Below, piece by piece: positions 17,517-27,368 of a DNA stretch of 64,000 bases; the first letter of the stretch is position 1; each line of letters opens with the position of its first letter. The DNA comes from Kordiimonas lipolytica. GTDB taxonomy: Bacteria; Pseudomonadota; Alphaproteobacteria; Sphingomonadales; Kordiimonadaceae. Under the pieces are notes generated by a model. That model did no database searches. It worked only from the letters and a program-made list of their open reading frames with translations, and was not told the DNA's origin. The DNA lies in NCBI RefSeq assembly GCF_001550065.1, contig NZ_LRUB01000017.1, positions 248,001 to 312,000 on the forward strand, in the 5' to 3' direction. The position numbers and the translations under genes are program-made.

Positions 17517-19238
17517 ATGGGCATCACGCGTCTGAATTTCCTAAAACTGATGGTGGCGGTGGCCTTCCTGGCGCTCAGCGGGTGTGGCGACAGCGGACAG
17601 ACGCCGGAACGCTATGATGTTCTGATCATGAACGGCACCGTGTATGACGGCACAGGTGCGCCGGGGCGCGAGGTTGATGTGGGGGTGCGGGATGACCGAA
17701 TCGTCGCCATCGGAGACCTTTCGGGTGCGGAGGCCGACACGGTTATTGATGCTGCGGGTAAGGCGGTCTCCCCCGGCTTTATCAATATGCTGTCCTGGGC
17801 AACAGACAGCCTGATCATCGATGGCCGCGGCCTGTCGGACACCGTTCAGGGAGTAACGCTTGAAGTGTTTGGCGAAGGCTGGTCCATGGGGCCACTGGCG
17901 GATCATACGAAAGCAGATTACCAGAAGAAAATCAGCGCCACGCCCCAGCCCTATGACGTCAACTGGACCGGCTTTGGCGAATATCTTGAGATGCTGGAAG
18001 CAAAGGGCATTTCGCCAAATGTGGCGTCCTATGTGGGTGCCACCACCGTGCGGATCAATCATGTCGGATACGCCAACCGTGCGCCGACAGCGGATGAGCT
18101 TGAAGCCATGAAGGCCGAGGTGGCGACCGCGATGGAGGAAGGTGCCATGGGCCTAGGCACGTCGCTTATTTATGCGCCGGCCTTCTATGCTGATACAGAT
18201 GAGCTGATCGCGCTGGCGAGCGTCGCGGGCCAGTATGGAGGTCGCTATATTTCGCACATGCGCAATGAAGGCAGCCAGATCATGACCTCGCTGGAGGAGC
18301 TGATCACCATCGCCCGGGAAGCCGGGCTTCCGGCGGAAATTTATCACCTGAAGGCAGCGGGCAAGGAAAATTGGGGCAAGCTGGATGAGGTGATCGCCCG
18401 GGTTGAAAAGGCGCGGGCTGAGGGCTTGGATATCAGCGCGGATATGTATAGCTACACGGCTGGGGCCACCGGGCTTGATGCGGCCATGCCGCCCTGGGTG
18501 CAGGAAGGCACACACGATGATTGGGCGGCCCGCCTGAAGGACCCGGAAATCCGCAAGCGGCTGCAGGTGGAAATGACCACGCCGTCTGACGATTGGGAAA
18601 ACCTGATGCTGGCGGCAGGCCCGGAGGGGGTGTTGCTCCCATACTTCCAGAACCCGGAGCTGAAGAAATATACAGGCATGCGCCTTTCGGAAGTGGCAGC
18701 GGCCATGGGCAAAACGCCCGAAGAGGCCGCGATGGATCTGGTGATCGCGGACGGCACGCGCGTGAGCGCCATCTATTTCCTGATGTCTGAGGAGAATGTG
18801 AAAAAGAAAATCCGACAGCCCTGGGTGGCTTTCGGGTCTGACGCCGAAGCGGTGGACCCTATGGTCGCGAAAGAATTTGGCGGCAAGCACCCGCGCACCT
18901 ACGGTAACGTCGCGCGGTTGCTTGGGCACTATGTTCGGGACGAAAAGGTCATCCCTCTTGAGGAGGCAATTTTCCGGTTGACCGGACTGCCAGCGGCACG
19001 GCTGAAGCTAAGGGATCGTGGCCATATTCTTGAAGGGGCTTTCGCCGACATTGTTGTTTTCGACCCGGCGACGGTTGCTGATCATTCAACCTTCAACGAT
19101 CCACACCAACTTTCCACGGGCGTCAGTAATGTATTCATCAACGGTGTACAAGTGATCAAGGATGGTGAGCATACGGGCGCGACCCCAGGACGTGTGGTGC
19201 GTGGCCCCGGCTGGACCGGGCGGATGGGAAGCCAGTAA
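17517..19238 (+). CDS. D-aminoacylase-like amidohydrolase lipoprotein lacking the HxH motif
   Basis: A 573-residue protein of the N-acyl-D-amino-acid deacylase family (amidohydrolase fold). A lipoprotein signal ends LALSGC (lipid-modified C23), so it should sit on a membrane face outside the cytoplasm. The N-terminal beta-sandwich strand DVLIMNGTVYDGTGAPG and the C-terminal GAFADIVVFDP are typical. The usual metal motif after SPGFI is HxH; here it reads SPGFINMLSWATD, so two metal histidines are missing. Later family segments (ISHMRNEG, EIYHLKAAGKENW, ADMYSYTAG) are kept. An AAGGGA Shine-Dalgarno supports ATG at 17517. Confidence 0.82.
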   Translation: MGITRLNFLKLMVAVAFLALSGCGDSGQTPERYDVLIMNGTVYDGTGAPGREVDVGVRDDRIVAIGDLSGAEADTVIDAAGKAVSPGFINMLSWATDSLIIDGRGLSDTVQGVTLEVFGEGWSMGPLADHTKADYQKKISATPQPYDVNWTGFGEYLEMLEAKGISPNVASYVGATTVRINHVGYANRAPTADELEAMKAEVATAMEEGAMGLGTSLIYAPAFYADTDELIALASVAGQYGGRYISHMRNEGSQIMTSLEELITIAREAGLPAEIYHLKAAGKENWGKLDEVIARVEKARAEGLDISADMYSYTAGATGLDAAMPPWVQEGTHDDWAARLKDPEIRKRLQVEMTTPSDDWENLMLAAGPEGVLLPYFQNPELKKYTGMRLSEVAAAMGKTPEEAAMDLVIADGTRVSAIYFLMSEENVKKKIRQPWVAFGSDAEAVDPMVAKEFGGKHPRTYGNVARLLGHYVRDEKVIPLEEAIFRLTGLPAARLKLRDRGHILEGAFADIVVFDPATVADHSTFNDPHQLSTGVSNVFINGVQVIKDGEHTGATPGRVVRGPGWTGRMGSQ

Positions 19239-19247
19239 GCGAGCGTA

Positions 19248-20012
19248 TCAGACGTTCAGAAGCCAGGCGCCGACCTTCAGACGCACGTCAAGATCGGGGG
19301 CCACCTCACCCTGTGGGGCAATGGGCCAGTCCCATTCTTCAATCGGGTCGCCCGGCAACAGGGTGCGATCAACGGTCTGGATAATATGCGGTGCAGTGCC
19401 AGTGACTTCCACGCGTTCATAATCCGTGATCAAAAGCACCGGGCAATCCATGGCCAGAAGCGCCCGCACATGGGCCTTTTGCACAGCTGAGGTGATTTTT
19501 TGTTCCTGTTCGTCCGCGGGTGGGCTGGAGGCAAAAGCAAGAGGCAGTTGGCTCAGCACATTGCAACTGATGGCCATCCCGAAGCCCACAAGCGGCAGCG
19601 GTGCCATATCCGGTGGGCTGAAGGCCGTGTTCTTGTCGCCCAACCAGAATTCCTCAAGCATGCCTGTGAGATCAGCGCGCTCGAACTCTATGTTCCCAAA
19701 TGATCGGATAGCCCGGCGGGTACGGCGGGTTTCAACGGCGTCCATCAGAAGCGCTCCTGCCGGGTGATCATTAAGCGCTGCCAGTGGCACGTCAAGGCAT
19801 AGCCCAGCGCCCATCAAGAGGATCGGTTCATTTGGGTCTGCCTGATGAAGGTGGGCAGTGATACATTCCTTGGTGTGCTGCAGATGCTCTGCCCAGAAGG
19901 CTTTTTGCCTACGGTGGCGACCAAGGATGCCCGCAATTTCGCGCACCAGCCCTCCTTCACGGGCACCGGGCACCGCGCGAACGGTCAGGACGGTCAGGAA
20001 TTCTTCAATCAT
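19248..20012 (-). CDS. Uncharacterised methyltransferase-like protein
   Basis: A 254-residue cytoplasmic protein. ILLMGAGLCLDVPLAAL, followed by an acidic segment and SCNVLSQLPLAF, looks like a SAM-dependent methyltransferase fold, but I do not recognise the family. Its ATG overlaps the stop of the flavoprotein gene upstream by 4 nt (ATGA), so the two are translationally coupled. Confidence 0.7.
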   Translation of the reverse strand: MIEEFLTVLTVRAVPGAREGGLVREIAGILGRHRRQKAFWAEHLQHTKECITAHLHQADPNEPILLMGAGLCLDVPLAALNDHPAGALLMDAVETRRTRRAIRSFGNIEFERADLTGMLEEFWLGDKNTAFSPPDMAPLPLVGFGMAISCNVLSQLPLAFASSPPADEQEQKITSAVQKAHVRALLAMDCPVLLITDYERVEVTGTAPHIIQTVDRTLLPGDPIEEWDWPIAPQGEVAPDLDVRLKVGAWLLNV

Positions 20013-21394
20013 GGTTCACTATCCATCCCAGGCAGAAGCTTGCCTGGGTTCATAATGCCGATGGGGTCAAGAGCCGCCTTGATCTGGCGCATCAGGTGAA
20101 GGGCAGGGCCCTTTTCCTGCTCCAGATACTTCATTTTGCCAAGGCCAATGCCGTGTTCGCCCGTGCAGGTGCCACCCATCTCAATCGCGCGGGTTACCAT
20201 GCGGTCGTGCAGATCGTCGAGCGCGCGCATTTCCCCCAGATTGTTCGGGTCCGCCAGCAGGATTGTGTGGAAATTGCCGTCGCCCACATGGCCTACCATG
20301 GTGCCAACGATGGGGCTTTCATCCATGTCAAAGCGGGTTTCGCGCATACAGTCCCCAAGCCTTGAGATAGGCACGCATACGTCTGTTGTCATGATGTGTT
20401 TGCCTGGAGCCATGGCGCGGGTGGCATAATAAAGCTGGTGGCGCGCGTGCCACAGCTTGTTTATGTCTTCCTGCCTCTCGGCGAATTCAATGTCCGATCC
20501 GCCCATCTCGGACGCTAGTTCAGAAAAAGCGCTGACCTCTGCGTCGACTGCGGCGGCACTGCCGTGAAATTCCAGGAACAGGGTGGGCGCTTCCTTGTGC
20601 TCGAGGCCTGAGTATGTATTCACAGCCTTGACGGACAATTCGTCCAAAAGCTCAATCCGCGCGACCGGCAGCCCCATCTGGATGGTGGCAATCACCGCAC
20701 TTGTAGCCGCATCAAGGTTTGGGAAGTGGCACACCCCCGCCATCAGCTTTTCTGGCCTACCATAAACCCGCAGACTCATTTCCGTCACCACGCCAAGCGT
20801 GCCCTCAGACCCAGCAAAAAGGTGCGTCAGATCATACCCTGCAGCCGATTTGCGTGCGCGGTTCCCGGTCTCAATGATTTCGCCTGTGGCGGTGACGACC
20901 TGCAGGGACAGCAGTTGTTCACGCATGGTGCCGTACCGGACTGCATTGGTGCCAGATGCGCGGGTGCCCACCATGCCGCCCAGCGTGCAATCGGCCCCCG
21001 GGTCGACCGGGAAGAATAGGCCCTTGTCGCGCAGATGCGTATTGAGTGCCTGTCTGGTAACGCCCGCCTGGACACGGACATCAAGGTCGGCTTCGTTAAC
21101 GGCAAGGACACGGTTCATCAGGCTTAGATCTATGGTCAGGCCGCCATGAGGGGCGGTGACATGCCCTTCGAGCGACGTACCGGCCCCAAAGGGGATCACC
21201 GGCATGCGGTGGCGGGCGCAGATGCGCACAGCGTCGGCGACCTCTTCCGTGGTGCCTGCATGAAGGACGGCATCCGGCATCATCACGGCATGCGAGCTTT
21301 CATCCGCGCCATGTTGCTCCCGGTCAGCGGATGCCAGGCTCAGCTTTGCGCCGAAGCGTGCTGTCAGGTCAGAAATGGCCAAGTCTTTGTTCAT
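20009..21394 (-). CDS. FAD-linked oxidase, GlcD/D-lactate dehydrogenase-like
   Basis: A 461-residue flavoprotein of the glycolate oxidase subunit D / D-2-hydroxyacid dehydrogenase family. The PCMH FAD-binding domain (PVIPFGAGTSLEGH, DPGADCTLGGMVGTRASGTNAVRYG) fills the first half; the C-terminal FAD-oxidase domain has the conserved GHVGDGNFH and GEHGIGLGK. It should oxidise a D-2-hydroxyacid such as D-lactate; a link with gloB, which makes D-lactate, is possible but the genes are apart. The first gene of a two-gene operon, divergent from the EAL-protein gene. Confidence 0.88.
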   Translation of the reverse strand: MNKDLAISDLTARFGAKLSLASADREQHGADESSHAVMMPDAVLHAGTTEEVADAVRICARHRMPVIPFGAGTSLEGHVTAPHGGLTIDLSLMNRVLAVNEADLDVRVQAGVTRQALNTHLRDKGLFFPVDPGADCTLGGMVGTRASGTNAVRYGTMREQLLSLQVVTATGEIIETGNRARKSAAGYDLTHLFAGSEGTLGVVTEMSLRVYGRPEKLMAGVCHFPNLDAATSAVIATIQMGLPVARIELLDELSVKAVNTYSGLEHKEAPTLFLEFHGSAAAVDAEVSAFSELASEMGGSDIEFAERQEDINKLWHARHQLYYATRAMAPGKHIMTTDVCVPISRLGDCMRETRFDMDESPIVGTMVGHVGDGNFHTILLADPNNLGEMRALDDLHDRMVTRAIEMGGTCTGEHGIGLGKMKYLEQEKGPALHLMRQIKAALDPIGIMNPGKLLPGMDSEP

Positions 21395-21529
21395 AGGGTC
21401 ATTTTACAGAAGCTGAATTATTTGGCGAGAGTAGAATGAATTATGCAGGCCAACCCAAGTCTGTTAACAGAACATCAAGCCTTGGGACTTAGGGTGTTAG
21501 TGCAAATGTGGGGGCAGGGGCGGTTTTAT

Positions 21530-23953
21530 ATGCTGACGCAAGTCATAACAAATATCCTCAACGAGCATGATTTTCGCGTCCTCGGCCTTGCCGGTCTTAT
21601 TTCGCTGATGTGCGCCTTTACCGCGGTTCTGATGGCTCAGCGCGCAAGAGAGTCCGCCGAAAAGGACCGCTGGCGCTGGCTTTTGAAATCTGCCGTTGTG
21701 GTGGGTGGCGGTTTCTGGGCAGCTCATTTCATAGCGATACTGGGGTGGGATCAGGGCATGGCCATTGCCCATGGCTTCTGGCTGAACGTGATGTCAGGCG
21801 CCGTGATGATCGGGTCTGTTGGCATAGGCCTTTATATCGCCACCTATAACCGGACCAAACGCGCGCGCCTTCTGGCTGGGCTGATTGTAGGCGCTGGGCT
21901 GGCGCTGATGCATTTCGTAGAACAGCAGTCCCTGATGCTTCAGGGCACGATCTTTACCGATGTCTGGTTCAATGCCGTTGCCGTTTTGGCCACGCTTCCG
22001 TTTACCGGTATCGGTTTTGTGGTCATGAACAAGACCTACGACCGGGTCAGGCTGCTTCTTGCCACAGCGCTTCTTGCAGGCGCTCCTCTTGTGCTTCATG
22101 TGATTGCCATGGCGGGGACAACCATTGTGCCTGATGCCATGCAGCCGGTCCCCGACCGGATATTCACAGATGTGGTACTGGGTTTTGGCGTGTCCCTTGG
22201 GGCGTTTGCGGTTCTGGGTATAAGCTTGGCCATGGTGATTATGGATATTCACCTGACCGAGCATCAGTCGGTTGAGGTTTCGCGCCTTCAGGGGCTTGCG
22301 GACGCTGCCATTGAAGGCATCGTGGTGGTGGATTATGGCGGGCATATCGTTGATGCCAACCCAAGCTTCCTATCGCTTGTCTGCCATAGCGCGCGCCAAC
22401 TGAGGGGGCAGGATTTCGCCCGATATTTTCATGATTTCCCGCGCGGGGAAACAGTCACCAACCTGTCGGAACGGGCGGAGCATGTTGAAGAGACCACGCT
22501 TGTCAGCTCTGTTGGTGAAGAGATCCCGACGGAGCTGTTTTTCAAGTGCGCGATTGTTCGCGGCGAACCCCACAATGTGGTGATTGTCAGGGACCTGCGT
22601 GAACGCCGCGCCGCCGAACAGCGGATCAATTATCTGGCCAACTATGACATGCTGACCGGCCTTGCCAACCGCCAATTGATGATGGACCGGTTGGGGCAAA
22701 GCATCCCGACGGCATTGGCGCACGACCAGAAAGTCATCCTTCACTTCATCGACCTGGATTCCTTCAAAGAAATGAACACAACCATCGGCCAGCATAACGC
22801 GGATCAGCTTCTGAAGTTTATCGCTGGGCGCATTTCAACTGTGATGCGCGGTATGGTGACGGTATCGCGCCTGGGCGCCGACCAGTTCTGTGTTGTTCAG
22901 GAAGGGGTCGCTAGTACGGAGAGTGCTGTACTTCTGCTTGAGCGCCTGCGCCGGAAGCTCAGTCAGCCGTTTTCTGTGGCCGGGCGCGAGGTAAAGGTTA
23001 CAGCCTGTGTTGGCACAGCCGTCGTCCCAGATGACGCGGATGACCCGAGCACACTTCTGGCGCGCGCAGAGATCGCCATGAAGAAGGCGAAATCCATTGG
23101 GCGAGGCACCTATTGCTTCTATGAAGAAAGTGTCGACAAGGCGCAGGAGGATCGCCGCAAGCTGAAGCTGGAACTCTCTGGGGCGCTTGAACGAGGAGAG
23201 CTGTTCCTTTTGTATCAGCCACAATTTGACTGCGACACTGGCGTTGCTACCGGCTTTGAGGTGCTGGTGCGCTGGCGACATGCGGAACGCGGCATCATCT
23301 CACCCGCTGAGTTCATCCCACTAGCCGAAGAAACGGGGGCAATTGTTGAAATTGGCAACTGGATCATCGATGAAGCCTGCAAGGAGGCGGCAAGTTGGGA
23401 AAACCCTCTAAGGGTTGCCGTGAACCTGTCACCGGTTCAGTTCCTTGAAGATCATCTGGCCGGCTATATTGCAGACACGCTTCAGCGACATGGCCTTGCG
23501 CCACGCCGCCTCGAGCTTGAAATCACGGAAGGCGTGCTGATAGAGGACGAAGAACGCGCGCTTGATATGCTCAGAACGCTGAAGGAGAAAGGTGTTCTGT
23601 TGGCGATGGATGACTTTGGAACGGGCTACAGCTCGCTCAGTTATCTCAGGCAATTTCCTTTTGATAAGCTGAAGATCGACCGCAGTTTCATTATCAACCT
23701 GCAAAGCGACCCGCAGGCGCTGGGTATCGTCAAGGGCATGATCGGGCTCGGGCACGGCCTGGATATCCCGGTGTTGGCAGAGGGTGTGGAGACCGAAAGC
23801 CAGCTTGCGATGCTCCGACTGGAACATGGTGACGAGGTGCAGGGCTTTTTCACCGGCAAGCCAAAGTCAATTGCAGACTATGCCAGCCTGACCAAAGCAT
23901 CTGAAAAACAGGATGAGGCCGGTCAGCCGGCGATATCGGGGCGTACAGCCTAA
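21530..23953 (+). CDS. MHYT-like/PAS/GGDEF/EAL c-di-GMP signalling protein
   Basis: An 807-residue membrane protein (836 if it starts at the earlier ATG, 21443). About seven helices form an MHYT-like sensor: WAAHFIAILG, LMHFVEQQSLML and LHVIAMAGTTIVPD recur as in that domain. Then come a PAS domain (about 265-380), a GGDEF domain whose active loop is LGADQF and therefore probably not a cyclase, and an EAL domain. EAL reads FEVLVRW, with NLSP, EITEGVL and DDFGTGYSSLSYL intact, so phosphodiesterase activity is likely. ATG at 21530 is preferred because GGGGCGG sits upstream and MHYT proteins begin near such a segment. Its stop overlaps the convergent protease gene stop. Confidence 0.88.
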   Translation: MLTQVITNILNEHDFRVLGLAGLISLMCAFTAVLMAQRARESAEKDRWRWLLKSAVVVGGGFWAAHFIAILGWDQGMAIAHGFWLNVMSGAVMIGSVGIGLYIATYNRTKRARLLAGLIVGAGLALMHFVEQQSLMLQGTIFTDVWFNAVAVLATLPFTGIGFVVMNKTYDRVRLLLATALLAGAPLVLHVIAMAGTTIVPDAMQPVPDRIFTDVVLGFGVSLGAFAVLGISLAMVIMDIHLTEHQSVEVSRLQGLADAAIEGIVVVDYGGHIVDANPSFLSLVCHSARQLRGQDFARYFHDFPRGETVTNLSERAEHVEETTLVSSVGEEIPTELFFKCAIVRGEPHNVVIVRDLRERRAAEQRINYLANYDMLTGLANRQLMMDRLGQSIPTALAHDQKVILHFIDLDSFKEMNTTIGQHNADQLLKFIAGRISTVMRGMVTVSRLGADQFCVVQEGVASTESAVLLLERLRRKLSQPFSVAGREVKVTACVGTAVVPDDADDPSTLLARAEIAMKKAKSIGRGTYCFYEESVDKAQEDRRKLKLELSGALERGELFLLYQPQFDCDTGVATGFEVLVRWRHAERGIISPAEFIPLAEETGAIVEIGNWIIDEACKEAASWENPLRVAVNLSPVQFLEDHLAGYIADTLQRHGLAPRRLELEITEGVLIEDEERALDMLRTLKEKGVLLAMDDFGTGYSSLSYLRQFPFDKLKIDRSFIINLQSDPQALGIVKGMIGLGHGLDIPVLAEGVETESQLAMLRLEHGDEVQGFFTGKPKSIADYASLTKASEKQDEAGQPAISGRTA

Positions 23954-24792
23954 CGCCCTTCGGCGAGCAGTGCCCCGAGCTTTTCACTGAACGCCAGTGC
24001 GGAAACCCCGATGCTATTATGCTTTGTGCCACTGCGGTGCGATACCGTGGTGATGCCAATAACCCGATACCCTCCCGTCAGCTGTTGTAGGATCGGGCCA
24101 CCGCTATCGCCATTCAGCGACAGACAAGTGGTTACCAGCACATGCCCTTTATAAGGGGCGGCAACGATCTGGCAGTTTTCTTCCAGCGACAGGATGTGCG
24201 CCCGGTCGCCGGCATACCCGGCAGTGGTCACCTGGGGCATTATCGAAACTAGCTCAGGTTCCGTATGTTTCCCGGGCAAAAGGTCGGGGTGAAGCTCAAG
24301 AAAGCCAATGTCGGCGCCGATGGGGTCAGTCAGGATAAGCAAGGCCCAGTCTTGGGACCAGTTTGCCGGATTTATCGCCGCATTTTCGAGGTTGAAGTCC
24401 TTACCGAGGATATAGCCTTTGACCCTTGAGTGGGCGATATAGTCGCCTTTTGCGTAGCCTGCCAGAAAATGAAGATTGTTGGGAACCGATCGTTTTTTCG
24501 TGCGCGGGGAATAGACACAATGGGCCGCTGTCAGCACCAGTTTTTCGCCCACAAGCGTGCCGCTGCAGTGGGTCAGGCCGTTGTTGTTTACACGCCCAAT
24601 GGCACGCCAGGGCGCTTCGCTGCTGTCCACCGTGCGGCGCTTGAAGCTGGTGACCACATTTTCAGGCACACGGCCTTCAGCTGCCCGCATGCGCTTCAGG
24701 CGTTCTTCCGGCGTCATGGTCGCGTCCTGGTCCTGTGCCCATACAGGCACAGCCAAAAGCACGAAGGCGATTATGGCTAAGGTCCTAATCAT
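23950..24792 (-). CDS. Exported trypsin-like serine protease (S1)
   Basis: A 280-residue chymotrypsin-fold protease with a signal peptide cleaved near residue 19. The triad is complete: H91 in TAAHC, D148 in SQDWALL and S230 in GDSGGP. Four of its cysteines could form the disulfides seen in this family (C76/C92 and C207/C223). There is no PDZ domain, so it is not a DegP. It overlaps the hisI stop by 8 nt and so is probably expressed with hisI, an odd pairing. Confidence 0.9.
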   Translation of the reverse strand: MIRTLAIIAFVLLAVPVWAQDQDATMTPEERLKRMRAAEGRVPENVVTSFKRRTVDSSEAPWRAIGRVNNNGLTHCSGTLVGEKLVLTAAHCVYSPRTKKRSVPNNLHFLAGYAKGDYIAHSRVKGYILGKDFNLENAAINPANWSQDWALLILTDPIGADIGFLELHPDLLPGKHTEPELVSIMPQVTTAGYAGDRAHILSLEENCQIVAAPYKGHVLVTTCLSLNGDSGGPILQQLTGGYRVIGITTVSHRSGTKHNSIGVSALAFSEKLGALLAEGR

Positions 24793-25207
24793 CCGTATTC
24801 AGCTTGGGCGGTTCTGTGTCGCTTACAGGGATGTTTACTGTGATGCTGCGGTAGAAGCAGCTGGGGTGTCCCACGTGACAGCATTTTCCCCCTTTTTGCT
24901 CCACAACAAGCCACAGCGCATCCTGGTCGCAGTCTGTGCGGAATTCCTTCACCAGTTGAAATTCGCCAGAGGTAGCGCCCTTGTGCCAAAGCTCCTGGCG
25001 GGAGCGGCTGAAATAATGCGCCTCGCCTGTCTCGATGGTGCGCTCAATGGCCTCAGCGTTCATCCAGGCCTGCATCAATACCCGGCCCGTTGTTGCGCAG
25101 GTGGTGACAACAGGGATCAGGCCCTGGTCATCGAACTTGGGGGCGAAGGCATCGCCTGTTTCCACAGTCTTTCTGTCAGCCCGGTCTGCAAACTGGATTT
25201 TGGTCAT
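24785..25207 (-). CDS. hisI: Phosphoribosyl-AMP cyclohydrolase
   Basis: A 140-residue enzyme opening the adenine ring of phosphoribosyl-AMP, the third step of histidine synthesis. [11 protein letters not shown], the substrate segment [14 protein letters not shown], and the metal motifs CDQDALW and [11 protein letters not shown] are all present. It lacks the HisE fusion. I use ATG at 25207; the frame opens 15 codons earlier without a better ribosome site. It is away from other his genes and lies near folE and an Fe-S scaffold, an arrangement I recall from alphaproteobacteria. Confidence 0.93.
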   Translation of the reverse strand: MTKIQFADRADRKTVETGDAFAPKFDDQGLIPVVTTCATTGRVLMQAWMNAEAIERTIETGEAHYFSRSRQELWHKGATSGEFQLVKEFRTDCDQDALWLVVEQKGGKCCHVGHPSCFYRSITVNIPVSDTEPPKLNTDD

Positions 25208-25218
25208 TGGTACGCTCT

Positions 25219-25259
25219 TAAAAATAACAAAGCGGCATGATCGCCCGATCACACCGCTT
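25219..25259 (-). terminator. Intrinsic terminator of the RTX gene
   Basis: On the minus strand AAGCGG pairs with CCGCTT (25230-25235 with 25254-25259), with an inner TGATC/GATCA stem, followed by TGTTATTTTTAA. It closes the RTX transcript just before hisI. Confidence 0.7.
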
Positions 25260-25284
25260 CATCAAGTCTCTTGCTTCGATTTTA

Positions 25285-27330
25285 TCAGAAGATGAAATTA
25301 TCCGTGGCCAGTTCGCCCATTGTAACACCGGTCAGCAGCACGCTGTCACCGCCACCAAGATCAATCAACAGGCCTTCCGTCGTGTCGGTGGCTGCGGCCT
25401 GAACGCTGGCGAGGTCTGTGAAGTCTGTGCTGGTGCCAGAGAGGTTCAAGGTGTCTTCCTCAAGACTGAAGCCTTCAACAATGTCACTACCGCTGCCGCT
25501 TTCAAAGATCAGAACATCGGCTTCGCTGCCGGGCCGAAGGATATCGTCACCACTGCCGCCATTGAGTGTGTCGGCACCTGTGCCTCCATACAGCGTGTCG
25601 TTGCCCGCGCCGCCGCTGATGATGTCTGCATCGGCACCGCCGTATAGTTCATCGTTGCCGTCGCCGCCATTTATGACATCATCTTCTGAGCCGCCGAAAA
25701 TGATGTCGTCGCCATCATCGCCAGACAATGTATCTGCCCCCAATCCACCGCCGAGTGTGTCTTGGTCTTTACCTCCATAGCCGAGATCGTCTCCGGCACC
25801 AGTCCATATTTGGTCCCCACCGGTACGACCGGTTATTTCATCATTACCATCGCCGCCAAACAGGAAATCGCCATCCGCGCCGCCGTCGATGGCGTCGTTA
25901 CCATCGTTTCCGTGAATATTATCCCGGCCACGTTGGCCATATTGGTGATCGTCATTGCTGCTACCTGTCAAACGGTCACCGTCATCGCCACCATAAGTGT
26001 AAACACGCTCGAATTCACCACTTACCAAAGTGTCTCGGCCCGTACCGCCAAATAAGCTTGCGGCTGAAGCGTTGGCTACAAGGCGATCATGCCCGCCGTC
26101 TCCGTAGAGGAATGTGTGTTGCCCGTTTGCCTGAAGCAAATCGTTCCCCTCGCCTCCTCGCAATTTATTATATTCGCCACTGCCCACGATTGTGTCGTCT
26201 CCGCTAGCGCCGGAGACTTCCAACTGGTTGCCAACGCCTTCGATAAGGTCGCCGTCTTCGGTGACTGTGTACACGTTAAGGGCGACATTCAAATCTGACG
26301 GGGTTTCGTAGCCGGTGAGGTCGATTGTATCATTGCCAAGAACAAGATTCTCGATTTGCATGGCAGGGTTCGAGCCGAAAAATCCGATTACATCGATGCT
26401 GGCGATTACTTCATGGTTATTGTTCAAGATGTTGATTTTGAGGTTGTGATAGAAGCTTGAGCCGGAAAAGGCGATGTTGTCGGCACTATGAGCGATATTG
26501 GAGATATCGAGGATATCTACTTCGCCTTCTACTGAGGTGCTGCCTAGTTCAGAAATGCTGACTTCAAATTCTTCGGTGGACGCTTCTATATCCCAGTCCA
26601 GAATATAGCGATCGCTGCCATTGCCGCCAAAAAGGAAGGCCGGGCCTGCCAGTGAGTGATACAGGATGTCATCGTCACTACCACCATAAAGGCTCTGCCT
26701 AATGGCACCAGTATGCAATACGTCTTGCCCACCTTCTCCCAGGGCGACCGCATCCGGTGCGCTTCCAAGCGTGATGGTGTCATTTCCCTCTAGGCCACTG
26801 ATGTCCAGAGTTAAGCTGTCTGTTGTAATGATGTCATCACCGTCGGTGGCGCCAAAGAAAAAGATACCGTTCATCGCCGCGCCGCTGATTCCCATTGGGA
26901 TATTCAGGCTATCTGTTCCGATTTTCAGGGTTTCGATCTGGGTATGGGAAAGATTTCTGTGCGAGACATCAACTTGTCCGACGAATTCGCCATCCTCATA
27001 AACCCGGATGCCAAATATGTTGGAATAGGTGCCGCTGAAGCGAATATCCGTCAGGTTGCCCGCAACTGCGGACAGGTCCAATGTGTCGTTGCCCCAGCCA
27101 CTTTCAGGGTATGCGGCGGATTCGGTTTCCGATATCCAGGTAAAGTATGGCTCGTCCGCTGAATGGGTTTCCCAATTAACCACATAAAGATCGTCGCCAT
27201 CGCCGCCATGCAAGGAGGTATGATTGCCGTCACCTGTGGATAATGTGTCGTTTCCGTCCCTGCCAGCCAGAATATCATTATCCCCTGCCGTCAGAACGTC
27301 GTCAGTGTCAGTGCCTTCGATATATGACAT
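25285..27330 (-). CDS. RTX calcium-binding repeat protein
   Basis: A 681-residue acidic protein, probably secreted by a type I system, with nonapeptide GGxGxDxLx calcium-binding repeats at about residues 1-45, 160-245 and densely 375-605. No N-terminal signal peptide is present, and the C-terminus ends in hydrophobic/acidic ATDNFIF, as type I substrates do. Between the repeats a module of about 95 residues is duplicated (48-144 and 240-338). No enzymatic domain is recognised; adhesin, S-layer or matrix roles are possible. ATG at 27330 has a GGGGGA Shine-Dalgarno. No ABC exporter genes adjoin. Confidence 0.85.
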   Translation of the reverse strand: MSYIEGTDTDDVLTAGDNDILAGRDGNDTLSTGDGNHTSLHGGDGDDLYVVNWETHSADEPYFTWISETESAAYPESGWGNDTLDLSAVAGNLTDIRFSGTYSNIFGIRVYEDGEFVGQVDVSHRNLSHTQIETLKIGTDSLNIPMGISGAAMNGIFFFGATDGDDIITTDSLTLDISGLEGNDTITLGSAPDAVALGEGGQDVLHTGAIRQSLYGGSDDDILYHSLAGPAFLFGGNGSDRYILDWDIEASTEEFEVSISELGSTSVEGEVDILDISNIAHSADNIAFSGSSFYHNLKINILNNNHEVIASIDVIGFFGSNPAMQIENLVLGNDTIDLTGYETPSDLNVALNVYTVTEDGDLIEGVGNQLEVSGASGDDTIVGSGEYNKLRGGEGNDLLQANGQHTFLYGDGGHDRLVANASAASLFGGTGRDTLVSGEFERVYTYGGDDGDRLTGSSNDDHQYGQRGRDNIHGNDGNDAIDGGADGDFLFGGDGNDEITGRTGGDQIWTGAGDDLGYGGKDQDTLGGGLGADTLSGDDGDDIIFGGSEDDVINGGDGNDELYGGADADIISGGAGNDTLYGGTGADTLNGGSGDDILRPGSEADVLIFESGSGSDIVEGFSLEEDTLNLSGTSTDFTDLASVQAAATDTTEGLLIDLGGGDSVLLTGVTMGELATDNFIF

Positions 27331-27368
27331 TCGATGTCCCCCAATCTCTGTCATCGATAGTCTCAATA

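Noticed and set aside
25285..27330. DNA tandem repeat or CRISPR
   Set aside because: The repetition is at protein level (RTX nonapeptides) with varied DNA; there are no spacers of fixed length.
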